Assembly (NCBI RefSeq): GCF_040655735.1
Contig: NZ_JBFAKK010000023.1
Location: 1 to 58,163, forward strand
Source: Phytomonospora sp040655735
GTDB lineage: Bacteria > Actinomycetota > Actinomycetes > Mycobacteriales > Micromonosporaceae
Length of the DNA: 58,163 bases
Direction of reading: 5' to 3'
The position numbers and the translations under genes are program-made. Below, piece by piece: positions 43,276 through 55,133 of this stretch. The first letter of the stretch is position 1. The number at the start of each line of letters is the position of its first letter. A model generated the notes under the pieces. It was given only the letters and a program-made list of their open reading frames with translations. It was not told the DNA's origin and made no database searches.

Positions 43276-44445
43276 ATGACCGAAACCTGGGCCGAGCCCG
43301 CACCGACCGCGACCGCGTTGCTGCTGCTCGGCCGCGGTACCGACGCGGATTCGGAGAAGGGCGTCGACTGTCCCGGCGAGCTGCCCGAGCCCAGCGACCC
43401 GGATCTGGTCGCGCGTGCGAAGGCCGCCAAGGAGAAGCTCGGCAGCTCGGTGTTCATCCTCGGGCACCACTACCAGCGCGACGAGGTCATCCAGTTCGCC
43501 GACGTGACCGGCGACTCCTTCAAGCTGGCGCAGCAGGCCGCCGCGCGTCCCGACGCCGAGCACATCGTGTTCTGCGGCGTGCACTTCATGGCCGAGTCGG
43601 CCGACATCCTCACCAAGGAGCACCAGAAGGTCGTGCTGCCCGACCTGGCGGCCGGCTGCTCGATGGCCGACATGGCGGCGCTGACGCAGGTCGAGAAGGC
43701 CTGGGACCTGTTCACCGACCTGGGAATCGCCGGCGACGTCGTGCCGGTGACCTACATGAACTCCACGGCCGACATCAAGGGCTTCGTGGGCCGCAACGGC
43801 GGTGTGGTGTGCACCTCCTCGAACGCCAAGCGGGCCCTGGAGTGGGCCTACGCGAAGGGTTCGAAGGTCTTCTTCCTCCCCGACCAGCACCTGGGCCGCA
43901 ACACCGTGGTGCGCGAGATGGGCTTCAGCCTCGACGACTGCGTGCTCTACAACCCGCACAAGCCCAACGGCGGCCTGACCGAGCAGGAGCTGCGCGACGC
44001 GAAGATCATCCTGTGGCGCGGGCACTGCTCGGTGCACGGCCGTTTCACACTCGACTGCGTCAATGAGATTCGAGAGCGCGTTCCCGGGGTAAACGTCCTT
44101 GTGCACCCCGAGTGCAAGCACGAGGTCGTGGAAGCGGCCGATTACGTCGGTTCGACCGAATACATCATCAAAGTCATCAACGAAGCGCCCGCGGGCTCGT
44201 CCTGGGCGGTCGGCACGGAGCTCAACCTGGTGAGGCGCGTCGCTGCGGCGCACCCCGACAAGAACGTCATGTTCCTCGACCGTACGGTCTGTTACTGCTC
44301 CACCATGAACCGTATCGACCTGCCGCACCTGGTGTGGGCTCTCGAAGAGCTGGTCGCCGGTCGTGTTCCCAATCAGATCACTGTGGACAGTGACACGGCA
44401 CATTACGCCAGGGTGGCGCTCGACCAGATGCTGGCGCTGCCCTAA
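43276..44445 (+). CDS. nadA: Quinolinate synthase
   Basis: 389 residues from ATG 43276, with GGAGAGGAA upstream. It condenses iminoaspartate with dihydroxyacetone phosphate to quinolinate, the NAD precursor, using a [4Fe-4S] cluster. Candidate ligands are C128 (AAGCSMAD), C280 (HPECKHE) and C339 or C341 (VCYCST). LGHHYQRDEV and FLPDQHLGRN are substrate-binding blocks. nadB and nadC are not in the window. The stop codon lies in a 7-bp inverted repeat (44443-44449 with 44461-44467), which may act as a weak terminator before the MurA gene. Confidence 0.95.
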   Translation: MTETWAEPAPTATALLLLGRGTDADSEKGVDCPGELPEPSDPDLVARAKAAKEKLGSSVFILGHHYQRDEVIQFADVTGDSFKLAQQAAARPDAEHIVFCGVHFMAESADILTKEHQKVVLPDLAAGCSMADMAALTQVEKAWDLFTDLGIAGDVVPVTYMNSTADIKGFVGRNGGVVCTSSNAKRALEWAYAKGSKVFFLPDQHLGRNTVVREMGFSLDDCVLYNPHKPNGGLTEQELRDAKIILWRGHCSVHGRFTLDCVNEIRERVPGVNVLVHPECKHEVVEAADYVGSTEYIIKVINEAPAGSSWAVGTELNLVRRVAAAHPDKNVMFLDRTVCYCSTMNRIDLPHLVWALEELVAGRVPNQITVDSDTAHYARVALDQMLALP

Positions 44446-44512
44446 CGGTTCCCAGAGTTGACCGTTATGCTCGCTTGCTGGCGCTGTCGGATGCTTGCCT
44501 AAGGAGCCAGTG

Positions 44513-45844
44513 TTGAGTGAAGACGTCCTCGTAGTCCACGGCGGTACCCCGCTCCGCGGGGAGATCCAGGTCCGCGGCGCGAAGAATCTCGTCTCGAAGG
44601 CGATGGTGGCCGCCGTACTCGGCGAGACGGCCTCGACGCTGTACGACGTCCCGGCGATCCGGGACGTCGAGATCGTCACCGGGCTGCTGGAGGCGCACGG
44701 CGTGCGCGTCGGCACCGGGCCCGAAGGCGAGCTCGTGATGGACCCGGCGAACGTGACCCGGGCCGCCGTCGACGAGATCAACGTGCACGCCGGGTCGAGC
44801 CGCATTCCGATTCTGCTCTGCGGCCCCCTGCTGCACCGGCTGGGTCACGCCTTCATCCCCGACCTGGGCGGCTGCAAGATCGGCGACCGCCCCATCGACT
44901 TCCACATCCAGGCGCTGCGCGAGTTCGGCGCGGTCGTCGACAAGCGGCCCGACGGGCTGCACCTGTCGGCGCCGCAGCGGCTGCGCGGTATCAAGTACGA
45001 GCTCGACTACCCCTCGGTCGGTTCGACCGAGCAGGTGCTGTTGACGGCGGTCCTCGCCGACGGCGTCACCGAGCTGCGCAACGCGGCCGTCGAGCCCGAG
45101 ATCGTCGACCTGATCTGCGTGCTGCAGAAGATGGGCGCGATCATCAAGGTCCACACCGACCGGGTCATCGAGATCCAGGGTGTGGAGAAGCTCTCGGGCT
45201 ACTCGCACCGGCCGATCCCCGACCGGATCGAGGCGGCCAGCTGGGGCGCGGCGGCACTGGCCACGCACGGCGAGATCTTCGTGCGCGGTGCCCGCCAGGC
45301 CGACATGATGACCTTCCTCAACGTCTACCGCTCGGTGGGCGGCGCGTTCTCCGTCGACGACTCCCCCATCGGGGGCGGAATCCGCTTCTGGCACCCCGGC
45401 GGCGAGCTTCAGCCGGTCGCGCTGGAGACCGACGTGCACCCGGGCCTGATGACCGACTGGCAGCAGCCGCTGGTGGTCGCCCTCACGCAGGCGCGCGGGC
45501 TGTCGATCGTGCACGAGACGGTCTACGAGCGCCGCTTCGGCTACACCACCGAGCTGCGCCAGATGGGCGCCAACATCCAGCTCTACTCGGAGTGCCTCGG
45601 CGGGACGCCCTGCCGGTGGGGGCGCCGCAACTTCCTCCACTCGGCGGTCATCGCCGGGCCGAGCAAGCTGCACGCCGCCGACCTGCAGATCCCCGACCTG
45701 CGGGCCGGGTTCAGCCACCTGATCGCCGCGCTGGCCGCCGAGGGGACCTCCCGGGTCTACGGCGTCGACCGGTACATCTCGCGCGGTTACGAGGACTTCG
45801 ACGGCAAGCTGGGCGCCCTCGGGGCGCGCACCGAGCGGCCTTAG
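44513..45844 (+). CDS. UDP-N-acetylglucosamine 1-carboxyvinyltransferase family (MurA-like)
   Basis: 443 residues. TTG 44513 is chosen because AAGGAG ends 6 nt upstream; GTG 44510 is too close. The EPSP-synthase-like inside-out barrel motifs are kept: RGAKNLVSKAM (catalytic K and N), LGGCKIGDRP with the active cysteine (C121) that fosfomycin attacks in MurA, TDVHPGLMTDWQQP with the catalytic aspartate, and DLRAGFSHLIAALAA. MurA starts peptidoglycan synthesis. Some actinobacteria carry two MurA proteins, and this may be the second; only a genome search can tell. It follows nadA by 67 bp. Confidence 0.82.
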   Translation: MSEDVLVVHGGTPLRGEIQVRGAKNLVSKAMVAAVLGETASTLYDVPAIRDVEIVTGLLEAHGVRVGTGPEGELVMDPANVTRAAVDEINVHAGSSRIPILLCGPLLHRLGHAFIPDLGGCKIGDRPIDFHIQALREFGAVVDKRPDGLHLSAPQRLRGIKYELDYPSVGSTEQVLLTAVLADGVTELRNAAVEPEIVDLICVLQKMGAIIKVHTDRVIEIQGVEKLSGYSHRPIPDRIEAASWGAAALATHGEIFVRGARQADMMTFLNVYRSVGGAFSVDDSPIGGGIRFWHPGGELQPVALETDVHPGLMTDWQQPLVVALTQARGLSIVHETVYERRFGYTTELRQMGANIQLYSECLGGTPCRWGRRNFLHSAVIAGPSKLHAADLQIPDLRAGFSHLIAALAAEGTSRVYGVDRYISRGYEDFDGKLGALGARTERP

Positions 45845-45897
45845 CTCTGTTGACTTGGGCGGCGCGAACGAAACCGCCTGAAAGGCATGGGATCGGG

Positions 45898-46003
45898 CTC
45901 GGCGCCCCGGTGGGAAAGCTCCTGCCGGGTCCCCGCCGTGAGTAAGCCACGAAACGGGACTCGCCCCGGCCGGGAGGCTTCTGCCGGGTCCCCGGTGTGA
46001 GTG
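45898..46003. repeat. Two imperfect direct repeats upstream of the DUF3043 gene
   Basis: A block reading CTCGGCGCCCCGG...CTCCTGCCGGGTCCCCGCCGTGAGTA (45898-45944) recurs as TCGCCCCGGC...CTTCTGCCGGGTCCCCGGTGTGAGTG (45961-46003). Function unknown. It lies in the 230-bp gap after the MurA gene. Confidence 0.6.
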
Positions 46004-46063
46004 ATCGAACGACTGTGACGAACGGCGGGCCGTACGCCTCGACGGACGGCCCGCCGCCTCGAC

Positions 46064-46076
46064 TATCCTTGCGGCC
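46064..46076 (+). promoter_or_regulatory. Likely leaderless promoter -10 of the DUF3043 gene
   Basis: TATCCT (46064-46069) lies 7 nt before GTG 46077, with no Shine-Dalgarno. The -35 region is GC-rich and unclear. Confidence 0.45.
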
Positions 46077-46742
46077 GTGTCTTCCCTGTTCCGCCGCGCT
46101 GAAAAAGACGACGCGGCCACCGCTGATGTGACCGAGGCCGCCGAAGAGACCGAGGCCGTCGACCTCGGTCCGAAGAAAGCGAGCGGTTCCGGCCGTGACA
46201 AGGCCACCCCCACGCCCAAGCGCGGTACCGGCAAGCGGGGCCCGTACGTCCCGCCGCCGACCAACCGCAAGGAGTCGGCGGCCCGCCGGCGCGAGAAGTC
46301 GAAGCAGGAGCGCGGTGAGCAGCGGGCCCGGCGGGTGGAGATCCAGGCGGGCCTGGACCGGGGCGACCCGGCCTACGACAAGTACCACATGCCGCGCGAC
46401 CGGGGTCCCGAGCGCAAGCTGGCGCGAGACATCGTCGACAGCCGCTTCACGATCTCCCAGTTCTTCTTCCTGGTGGTGCTGGTGGTGCTGGTGACCAGCC
46501 AGCCGGGCATGCCGGAGATGGTGCGCAACGTCTCCACGGGTCTGTGGGTGTTCATGCTCCTGGCGTTCGTGGTCGAGGCCGTGATCATCTGCCGGAAGGT
46601 CAGCAAGGCGATCAAGGCGAAGTTCCCGAACTCCACGGTGAAGAAGCCGGGCCTCTACTGGTACGTGTGCATGCGCTTCATCATGATCCGCAAGCTGCGC
46701 ATGCCGCGCCCGCAGGTCAAGACCGGCGACAAGGTCGCCTAG
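46077..46742 (+). CDS. DUF3043 membrane protein
   Basis: 221 residues. A long charged cytoplasmic N-terminus contains KRGTGKRGPYVPPPTNRKE and an RRREKSKQERGEQRARR basic stretch. PAYDKYHMPRDRGPERKLARDIVDSR is the family core. Two membrane helices follow (about 127-145 and 158-176), then a basic C-terminus. DUF3043 proteins are conserved in actinobacteria (Rv2206 in M. tuberculosis) and have no assigned function. Its TAG stop overlaps that of the convergent WYL gene through a shared CTAG. Confidence 0.87.
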   Translation: MSSLFRRAEKDDAATADVTEAAEETEAVDLGPKKASGSGRDKATPTPKRGTGKRGPYVPPPTNRKESAARRREKSKQERGEQRARRVEIQAGLDRGDPAYDKYHMPRDRGPERKLARDIVDSRFTISQFFFLVVLVVLVTSQPGMPEMVRNVSTGLWVFMLLAFVVEAVIICRKVSKAIKAKFPNSTVKKPGLYWYVCMRFIMIRKLRMPRPQVKTGDKVA

Positions 46743-47737
46743 GACGTCTCCGACGGGGAAGACCCCGCCTCGGTCATCCGCCGCCCGAGCCGCCGCATGT
46801 ATGCGGCGAGCTCGGGCGGTTCGCGTACATGGAGGGGCACGTCCAGCAGGGCGAGCCGCATGGCCAGCCAGTCGAGGGCGTCGCCGCCGGTGAGCAGCAG
46901 GCAGTTATGCGCGTCGATCTCTTCGAGGACGCCCGTACCGCCCGGGAGGCGGGCGCGGGCGTCCTCGATGTTCGTGTGGAGGACGACCCGCGCCCGCCAC
47001 CGGGCTCGGAAGCTCGTGATGGACTCGGCGACGAAGGTCGCGGCGTCCACGGCGGGCAGTTCGTGGCGGGCTGCGCGGGCGCCGGTCGCCTCGGGCGCGG
47101 TGACGCGGTCGGCGCGGAAGGTGCGCCAGTCGTGGCGGTCGAGGTCGTAGGCGACGAGGTACCAGCGGCCGTCGGCGGTGACGAGGCGGTGCGGGTCGGC
47201 GTGCCGGCGGGTGGTCTCGCCGTTCTTGGCGTCGTATCCGAAACGCAGGCGCTGTCCGCGCTGGCAGGCAGCGGCCAGCGCGGACAGGACGGCCGGTTCG
47301 AGGGGCGTGGCGGCGGGCGCGCCACCGCGCAGCATGCCGGTGAGGGACTCCGTGGCGCCCGTGACGGCCTCAACGCGACCGCGCAGCCTCCCGGGCAGCA
47401 CCTGCTCGATCTTGGCCAGCGCACGCACGGTGGTCTCCCCCAGCCCGGTCGAGGCGTCGGCGGCGGCCGCGTGCAGGCCGACGGCGATGGCCACGGCCTC
47501 GTCGTCGTCGAGCAGAAGCGGCGGCATGGCGGTCCCCGCGACCAGGCGGTAGCCGCCGATCGCCCCGATGGCGGCCTCGACGGGGTAGCCGAGCTCGCGC
47601 AGCCGGCCGATGTCGCGGCGGACGGTGCGCACGGTAACGCCGAGGCGGTCGGACAGCTCGACGCCGGTCAGTTCACGGCCGGTCTGCAGGAGGGACAGCA
47701 GGCTGAGCAACCGGCCCGCCGGCCCGCCATCCGTCAT
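46739..47737 (-). CDS. WYL-domain transcriptional regulator (YafY/DeoR-like)
   Basis: 332 residues from ATG 47737 (ATG 47746 is an alternative). The N-terminal helix-turn-helix (about 8-60) reads RLLSLLSLLQ and LSDRLGVTVRTVRRDIGRLRELG. The WYL domain (about 140-215) has RHADPHRLVTADGRWYLVAYDLDRHDWRTF. A C-terminal WCX-type domain follows. WYL proteins sense ligands, often nucleic-acid fragments or nucleotides in defence and DNA-damage contexts. Its start is 73 bp from the divergent UvrA-like gene, with a palindrome between, so it very likely controls that gene. Confidence 0.88.
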   Translation of the reverse strand: MTDGGPAGRLLSLLSLLQTGRELTGVELSDRLGVTVRTVRRDIGRLRELGYPVEAAIGAIGGYRLVAGTAMPPLLLDDDEAVAIAVGLHAAAADASTGLGETTVRALAKIEQVLPGRLRGRVEAVTGATESLTGMLRGGAPAATPLEPAVLSALAAACQRGQRLRFGYDAKNGETTRRHADPHRLVTADGRWYLVAYDLDRHDWRTFRADRVTAPEATGARAARHELPAVDAATFVAESITSFRARWRARVVLHTNIEDARARLPGGTGVLEEIDAHNCLLLTGGDALDWLAMRLALLDVPLHVREPPELAAYMRRLGRRMTEAGSSPSETS

Positions 47738-47770
47738 CTCGCCCATGCCTTCCAGCATGCCACCGAAGGG

Positions 47771-47802
47771 TGACAGGATCTGTCCTGCTTCGTGGTTAGC
47801 GT
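47771..47802 (+). promoter_or_regulatory. Candidate WYL operator and leaderless promoter of the UvrA-like gene
   Basis: The palindrome GACAGGATCTGTC (47772-47784, flanked as GTGACAGGATCTGTCCT) lies between the divergent starts. TAGCGT (47797-47802) fits a -10 box 7 nt before ATG 47810. A factor bound at the palindrome would sit in the -35 region. Confidence 0.5.
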
Positions 47803-47809
47803 CGAGTGC

Positions 47810-50101
<2,292 letters not shown>

Positions 50102-50107
50102 GGCGGA

Positions 50108-50136
50108 GGGCCGCCGGCTTCGCGGGCCGGCGGCCC
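50108..50136. terminator. Bidirectional terminator
   Basis: A perfect 11-bp stem (arm GGGCCGCCGGC, 50108-50118 with 50126-50136) and a 7-nt loop lie between the convergent stops at 50101 and 50142. Confidence 0.82.
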
Positions 50137-50141
50137 CGGCC

Positions 50142-51119
50142 TCAGTGCGCGGTGGCGTACAGGCGCGCGATGACGTCCTCGATGTCGGGCTCCACAATGG
50201 ACACATCCCGCAGGGCGACGGTCGAGGCGAGCCGGGCGACGAGTTCGCCGGCCGTCGAGGTCCCGTTGGTCAGCGCGAAACTGACCCGGCGGGGGTCCTC
50301 GGCGTCGAGCTCGCCGACCGCGCCGCCGACCGAGAGCTCCCCGGTCCACGGGTCCTCCAGGTCGACGACGACCTGCCGCCGCGAACCGTAGCGGTCGTGC
50401 AGCGCCTCAAGGGAGCCGTCGTGCACGACCCGCCCGTGGTCGATGACCACCAGGCGCCGGCACAGCCGCTCGATGTCGGCCAGATCGTGCGTGGTCAGCA
50501 CGATCGTGGTGTCGCCGCGCCGGGAGGTCTCCGCGAGGAAGGACCGCACCGCCTGCTTGCTGACCACGTCGAGGCCGATGGTCGGCTCGTCGAGGAACAG
50601 GATCTCCGGGCCGTGCAGCAGGGCCGCGGTCAGCTCGCCCCGCATGCGCTGGCCCAGCGAGAGCTGCCGGACCGGGGTGTCGGCGAACTCGTCGAGGCCG
50701 AGCAGCGTCCGGCACATCTCCAGCCGGGCGGCGTGCTCGGCCGCCGGGACCCGGAACACGTGCCGGAGCAGGTCGAAGGACTCCCGCAGCGGCAGGTCCC
50801 ACCACAGCACCGACCGCTGCCCGAAGACGACGCCGATGCGGCGGGTCAGCGCCAGCCGCTGCGGCACCGGCGCGAGGCCGCAGACCCGCACCTCGCCCGC
50901 CGAGGGCGTGAGGATGCCGGTGAGCATCTTCAGGGTCGTCGACTTCCCCGCGCCGTTGGGGCCGATGTAGCCCAGCATCTCCCCGCGCTCGATGCGCAGG
51001 TCGACACCGTCGACGGCCGAAACGATCCGCTTCTCGCGTCGCAGCCGCCCGATCTTCTTGTAGACCGTGAAGTCCTTGCGCAGGCCGGTGACCTCGACGA
51101 CCGCTTCTCTCCCGCTCAT
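50142..51119 (-). CDS. ABC exporter ATP-binding protein (ABC-2/DUF990 system)
   Basis: 325 residues. Walker A GPNGAGKST, Q-loop VVFGQRSVLWWDLP, signature LSLGQRMRGELTAALLHGP (LSLGQ instead of LSGGQ), Walker B ILFLDEPTIGLD and switch histidine TTHDL are all present. The FGQRSVLWWDLP region and LSLGQ are typical of the subgroup partnered with DUF990 permeases. GGGAGCGGGATC precedes ATG 51119, which overlaps the permease stop (ATGA). The substrate is unknown. Confidence 0.85.
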   Translation of the reverse strand: MSGREAVVEVTGLRKDFTVYKKIGRLRREKRIVSAVDGVDLRIERGEMLGYIGPNGAGKSTTLKMLTGILTPSAGEVRVCGLAPVPQRLALTRRIGVVFGQRSVLWWDLPLRESFDLLRHVFRVPAAEHAARLEMCRTLLGLDEFADTPVRQLSLGQRMRGELTAALLHGPEILFLDEPTIGLDVVSKQAVRSFLAETSRRGDTTIVLTTHDLADIERLCRRLVVIDHGRVVHDGSLEALHDRYGSRRQVVVDLEDPWTGELSVGGAVGELDAEDPRRVSFALTNGTSTAGELVARLASTVALRDVSIVEPDIEDVIARLYATAH

Positions 51120-51922
51120 GATCCCGCTCCCTTGTAGTGCCGAAGTCCGGTGCGCCAGCCGATGCCGGCCAGCAGGGCCGCGACGCCCGCGGCCACGGGC
51201 CCGCCCCACACGAAGAAGGACGGCATGCCCAGGGGGTCGGCGACGCCGAGGATCCCCAGGGCCGGGTAGTAGCCGACGAAGCCGAAACCGAGGACGAAGC
51301 CGAAGACCCGCCGAAACAGCCCGTCGAAGACGGTCAGGGGGTAGCTGGTGAAGTCCCGGCCGCCGTAGGTCAGCGAGTTGGCGAACTCCCCGGAGTCGAT
51401 CCACCAGAAGGCGACGCACGCGGTCAGCACGAACACCGAGCTGAAGAACACCGTCGCCGCGACCGGCGTCACGACCAGCAGCATCACGCGCGCGGGCGTC
51501 CAGTCGATGTCGGAGACGGCGAGCACGGTCGCCAGCAGCCCTCCGGTGAAGATCACCCGGCCGAAGCGGCGCGGGGCGAAGTCGAGCACGAGCAGCTGCC
51601 CGAGCGCCGAGAGCGGACGGATGAGGACGGCGTCGAGCAGGCCGGTGCGCACGTAGTGGCGCAGCCGTTCGACATTGCCGACCAGCAGGTCGGCCGTCGC
51701 AAAACCGAGCGCGGACAGCGAGCTGACCAGCAGGACCTGCTCCAGGCTGAAACCGCCGAGGCTCGGGGTGACCCGGAAGATGACCAGGATGGCGACGATG
51801 TCGAGCACGCTGAACACGGTCTGCGTGCTCAGGTCGATGGCGAAGGAGGTCCGGTACTGGGTCATGCTGCGCACCTGCGCGCCGAGCATCCGGCGGTAGG
51901 CGGTGAAGGCGTTCTCAGCCAC
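51116..51922 (-). CDS. ABC-2 permease, DUF990-like family, subunit 1
   Basis: 268 residues, six predicted membrane helices. YRRMLGAQVRSMTQYRTSFAIDL is the family N-terminus, and GRDFTSYPLTVFDGLFRRVFGFVLGFGFVGYYPAL is a conserved late block. GTG 51922 overlaps the stop of the second permease, so the three genes form one coupled unit. Together they should form an exporter, but the second permease is frameshifted here. Confidence 0.83.
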   Translation of the reverse strand: MAENAFTAYRRMLGAQVRSMTQYRTSFAIDLSTQTVFSVLDIVAILVIFRVTPSLGGFSLEQVLLVSSLSALGFATADLLVGNVERLRHYVRTGLLDAVLIRPLSALGQLLVLDFAPRRFGRVIFTGGLLATVLAVSDIDWTPARVMLLVVTPVAATVFFSSVFVLTACVAFWWIDSGEFANSLTYGGRDFTSYPLTVFDGLFRRVFGFVLGFGFVGYYPALGILGVADPLGMPSFFVWGGPVAAGVAALLAGIGWRTGLRHYKGAGS

Positions 51923-52705
51923 CCTGGACCACCAGCTTGCGCAGGGCCCTTCGCTGCACGTACAGCGCGAGTCCGAACAGGATCACCGTCCAGGCCAACT
52001 GAACGCCGATGCGGGTCAGCTGACCGGGCAGGCCGTCGCGTTCGACGGCGACGTCGGTGGGGAACTGCATCAGCGACGGGAACGGGGTGCCGAACTGGAG
52101 CGCGGCGGCGAGGCCTTCGGGCAGGAACGCGATGGGGAAGTACAGCCCGGAAAGGACGCTCGACGCGGCCATCCACAGCGAGGACACGCCCCGGATGTCG
52201 AGCAGCCAGAACGCGGTGAGGTTCACCAGGTAGCGGCAGGCGAAACAGAGCGTCACCGCCAGCGTCAGGCTCACCAGGAACAGCGGGTAGCTCACCAGCC
52301 GCTCGGGCCAGTAGAAGGGAAAGAACACCGCGCCGAACAGCACCGGGATCAGCAGGCGGGTCAGCGCGGCGAAGCCGGCCCGGCCGAGGTCGGTGGCCAG
52401 GTAGGTCCACAGCGGGTCACCGGGCGCAGCAGGTCGGCGACGACGTCGCCGCTGCGGACCCGGTCGGCCAGCTCGGACCAGCCCCAGATCAGGATCGTGG
52501 CCAGCAGGCCCTGGCCGACCCAGATGTAGGTGCCCAGCTGTTCGACCGTGTAGCCGGCCATGGCGCCGCCGGCCGCGGCGGAGGCCGCCATCAGGACGTA
52601 CATGCGCAGCATCCCGAAGACGATGTTGGTGGACAGGCCCGCGAGAGTCGCCTGTCGATACGTGGAATAACGGCGGAAACCGGCACGTGCCAAGGCGGCG
52701 CCCAT
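51915..52705 (-). pseudogene. ABC-2 permease, DUF990-like family, subunit 2, with frameshift
   Basis: Reading from ATG 52705, the frame encodes MGAALARAGFRRYSTYRQAT and continues normally through RSGDVVADLLRPV, then breaks. The expected continuation, DPLWTYLATDLGRAGFAALT then LIPVLFGAVFFPFYW, is in another frame and runs to the stop at 51915. One missing base near 52417-52421 explains it: CCGGTGACCCGCTG would need GGTGGACCC. The restored gene would have 792 nt, about 263 residues, with six helices. The rest shows no decay, so this may be a recent mutation, a phase-variable site or a sequencing error. Confidence 0.8.
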
Positions 52706-52962
52706 GGCGACGCTCTGCACATTCAAAGGAACTCCCTGGATACGAACGAGCACGAAATGATCACGAGTCCAGGCGAGCGGCTACGGCTCGCGAGTCCAGG
52801 GCGCGAACGGGGTACTTTACCCGCGGTACACCGCGCTCGCGCACGGGATATCAACCGGGGCCAGATCTTCCGCTGCCTCGGGCGGCATGGCAGAGTAGGC
52901 GCCAGAGATGTGTGGTTAGTGCAGGTGGCATACGGCGGCCACCGGGCGGTATCGGGACCCAG

Positions 52963-54045
52963 ATGACGGAAACGGCAGGCTTGGCCAGGGCGCTGCAGCG
53001 CGCCACCATGCGCTTCGACCCCAACACGTTGCGCGAGTACGTGGACGACGCCGAGTCGTTGTGGGCTGTGCGCGAGGAGATGAGCGGTCGTCTCCCGACG
53101 CTGCACCTCGACGTCGACCGGGCCCGGCTGCTCGGCCTCAAGGTCGTCGCCTCGCGGCTGCTCGGAGACTTCGAGACCGCCATGGCCGACGGGAAGCAGG
53201 CCCTGGAGATCGCCGAGGCGACCGGCCGCGACCTCATCGTCGCCCCCGCCCGCGCGCGACTGGCCCGCGTCCACGCCTGGCGCAGCGAGCACGACGAGGC
53301 CGACCGCCTGTTCGCGCTCGCCGAGGCCGGTGAACTCCCCCGCTCCTTCGTCGCCTCCGTGCGGCTGCACGCGGGCCTGTCCTGCATCGCGCAGGGCCGC
53401 CTGATCGAGGCGCTGATCCACCTGGAGCGCGCACTCGACGACTCCAACAACGACGAATGGCTCACGTCGATCGCCGCCTACGCCCTCGACGCCGCCCACC
53501 GCCGCGCCGGTGCCTACGGCTTCGGCCCGCGTCCACGTTCATGGGCCGAACGCGCCCACCACCCCGCCCCGCGCCCCTTCCGCGACCGCGAATCCGGCCG
53601 CTACGGGTACAAGGACGCCGAAGGTCGCTCGGTCATCATGAGCGCCTTCGACCAGGTCGGCGACTTCCGCGGCGGCGTCGCCACCGTCCGGCGCGGCCTG
53701 TGGGGCGCCATCACCCGCGAGGGCCGCACCGTCGTCCCGTTCCTCTACGACGAGATGCGCACCGAGATGCCCGACGGACGCACCGTCGACGGGTTCGTCG
53801 ACGGGGTGGTCGGCATCGACCGCCGCGGCGGCAAGGGAGCGGTCGACCGGTCCGGGAAACTCGTCGTGCCACCGAAGTACCGGCAGGTGCTGGCGCACCC
53901 CGGCGGATTCGCGGTGTGCACGTCCTTCGGGCAGTGGGGCGCCATCGACCGCGACGGCGTCGAGGTCCTGCCCGAGCGGTACCGGCGCGAACAGGTGCTG
54001 TCGCGACTGGAGTCGTTCGTGGTGGTGGACAACGGGCCCTTGTGA
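52963..54045 (+). CDS. TPR and WG-repeat protein
   Basis: 360 residues. The N-terminal 180 residues are helical TPR-like repeats (RARLLGLKVVASRLLGDFE, LIVAPARARLARVHAWRSE and LIEALIHLERALDDS). After a proline-rich linker come WG/KWG-type beta repeats: GRYGYKDAEGRSVI, RGLWGAITREGRTVVPFLYDE, GKGAVDRSGKLVVPPKYRQ and GQWGAIDRDGVEVLPERYR. WG repeats are thought to form protein-binding surfaces. No signal peptide, so cytoplasmic. ATG 52963 has only a weak ribosome-binding site. Divergent from the permease; function unknown. Confidence 0.8.
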   Translation: MTETAGLARALQRATMRFDPNTLREYVDDAESLWAVREEMSGRLPTLHLDVDRARLLGLKVVASRLLGDFETAMADGKQALEIAEATGRDLIVAPARARLARVHAWRSEHDEADRLFALAEAGELPRSFVASVRLHAGLSCIAQGRLIEALIHLERALDDSNNDEWLTSIAAYALDAAHRRAGAYGFGPRPRSWAERAHHPAPRPFRDRESGRYGYKDAEGRSVIMSAFDQVGDFRGGVATVRRGLWGAITREGRTVVPFLYDEMRTEMPDGRTVDGFVDGVVGIDRRGGKGAVDRSGKLVVPPKYRQVLAHPGGFAVCTSFGQWGAIDRDGVEVLPERYRREQVLSRLESFVVVDNGPL

Positions 54046-54111
54046 GCGGGTGGAGGGCTCGGCGGGAACGCCGGGGTTCGGGCACTCCTGAACCGGCGAG
54101 GCGCTCACGAT

Positions 54112-54191
54112 CCACCGAATGGTGGAGGCGGGAATCAACCCCGGCCCCGTGGCCGCGGTCGATGTGGCGGGGCCGGATGCGCCCGTAACTT
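54112..54191 (+). promoter_or_regulatory. Candidate control region of the ABC/two-component operon
   Basis: A near-palindrome, TCCACCGAATGGTGGA (54112-54127, 6-bp arms), lies upstream of a TANNNT hexamer, TAACTT (54186-54191), that is 6 nt before ATG 54198. No Shine-Dalgarno is visible, so the first gene may be leaderless. The palindrome could be a response-regulator site. Confidence 0.35.
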
Positions 54192-54197
54192 CGCGGC

Positions 54198-55132
<935 letters not shown>

Positions 55133-55133
<1 letters not shown>

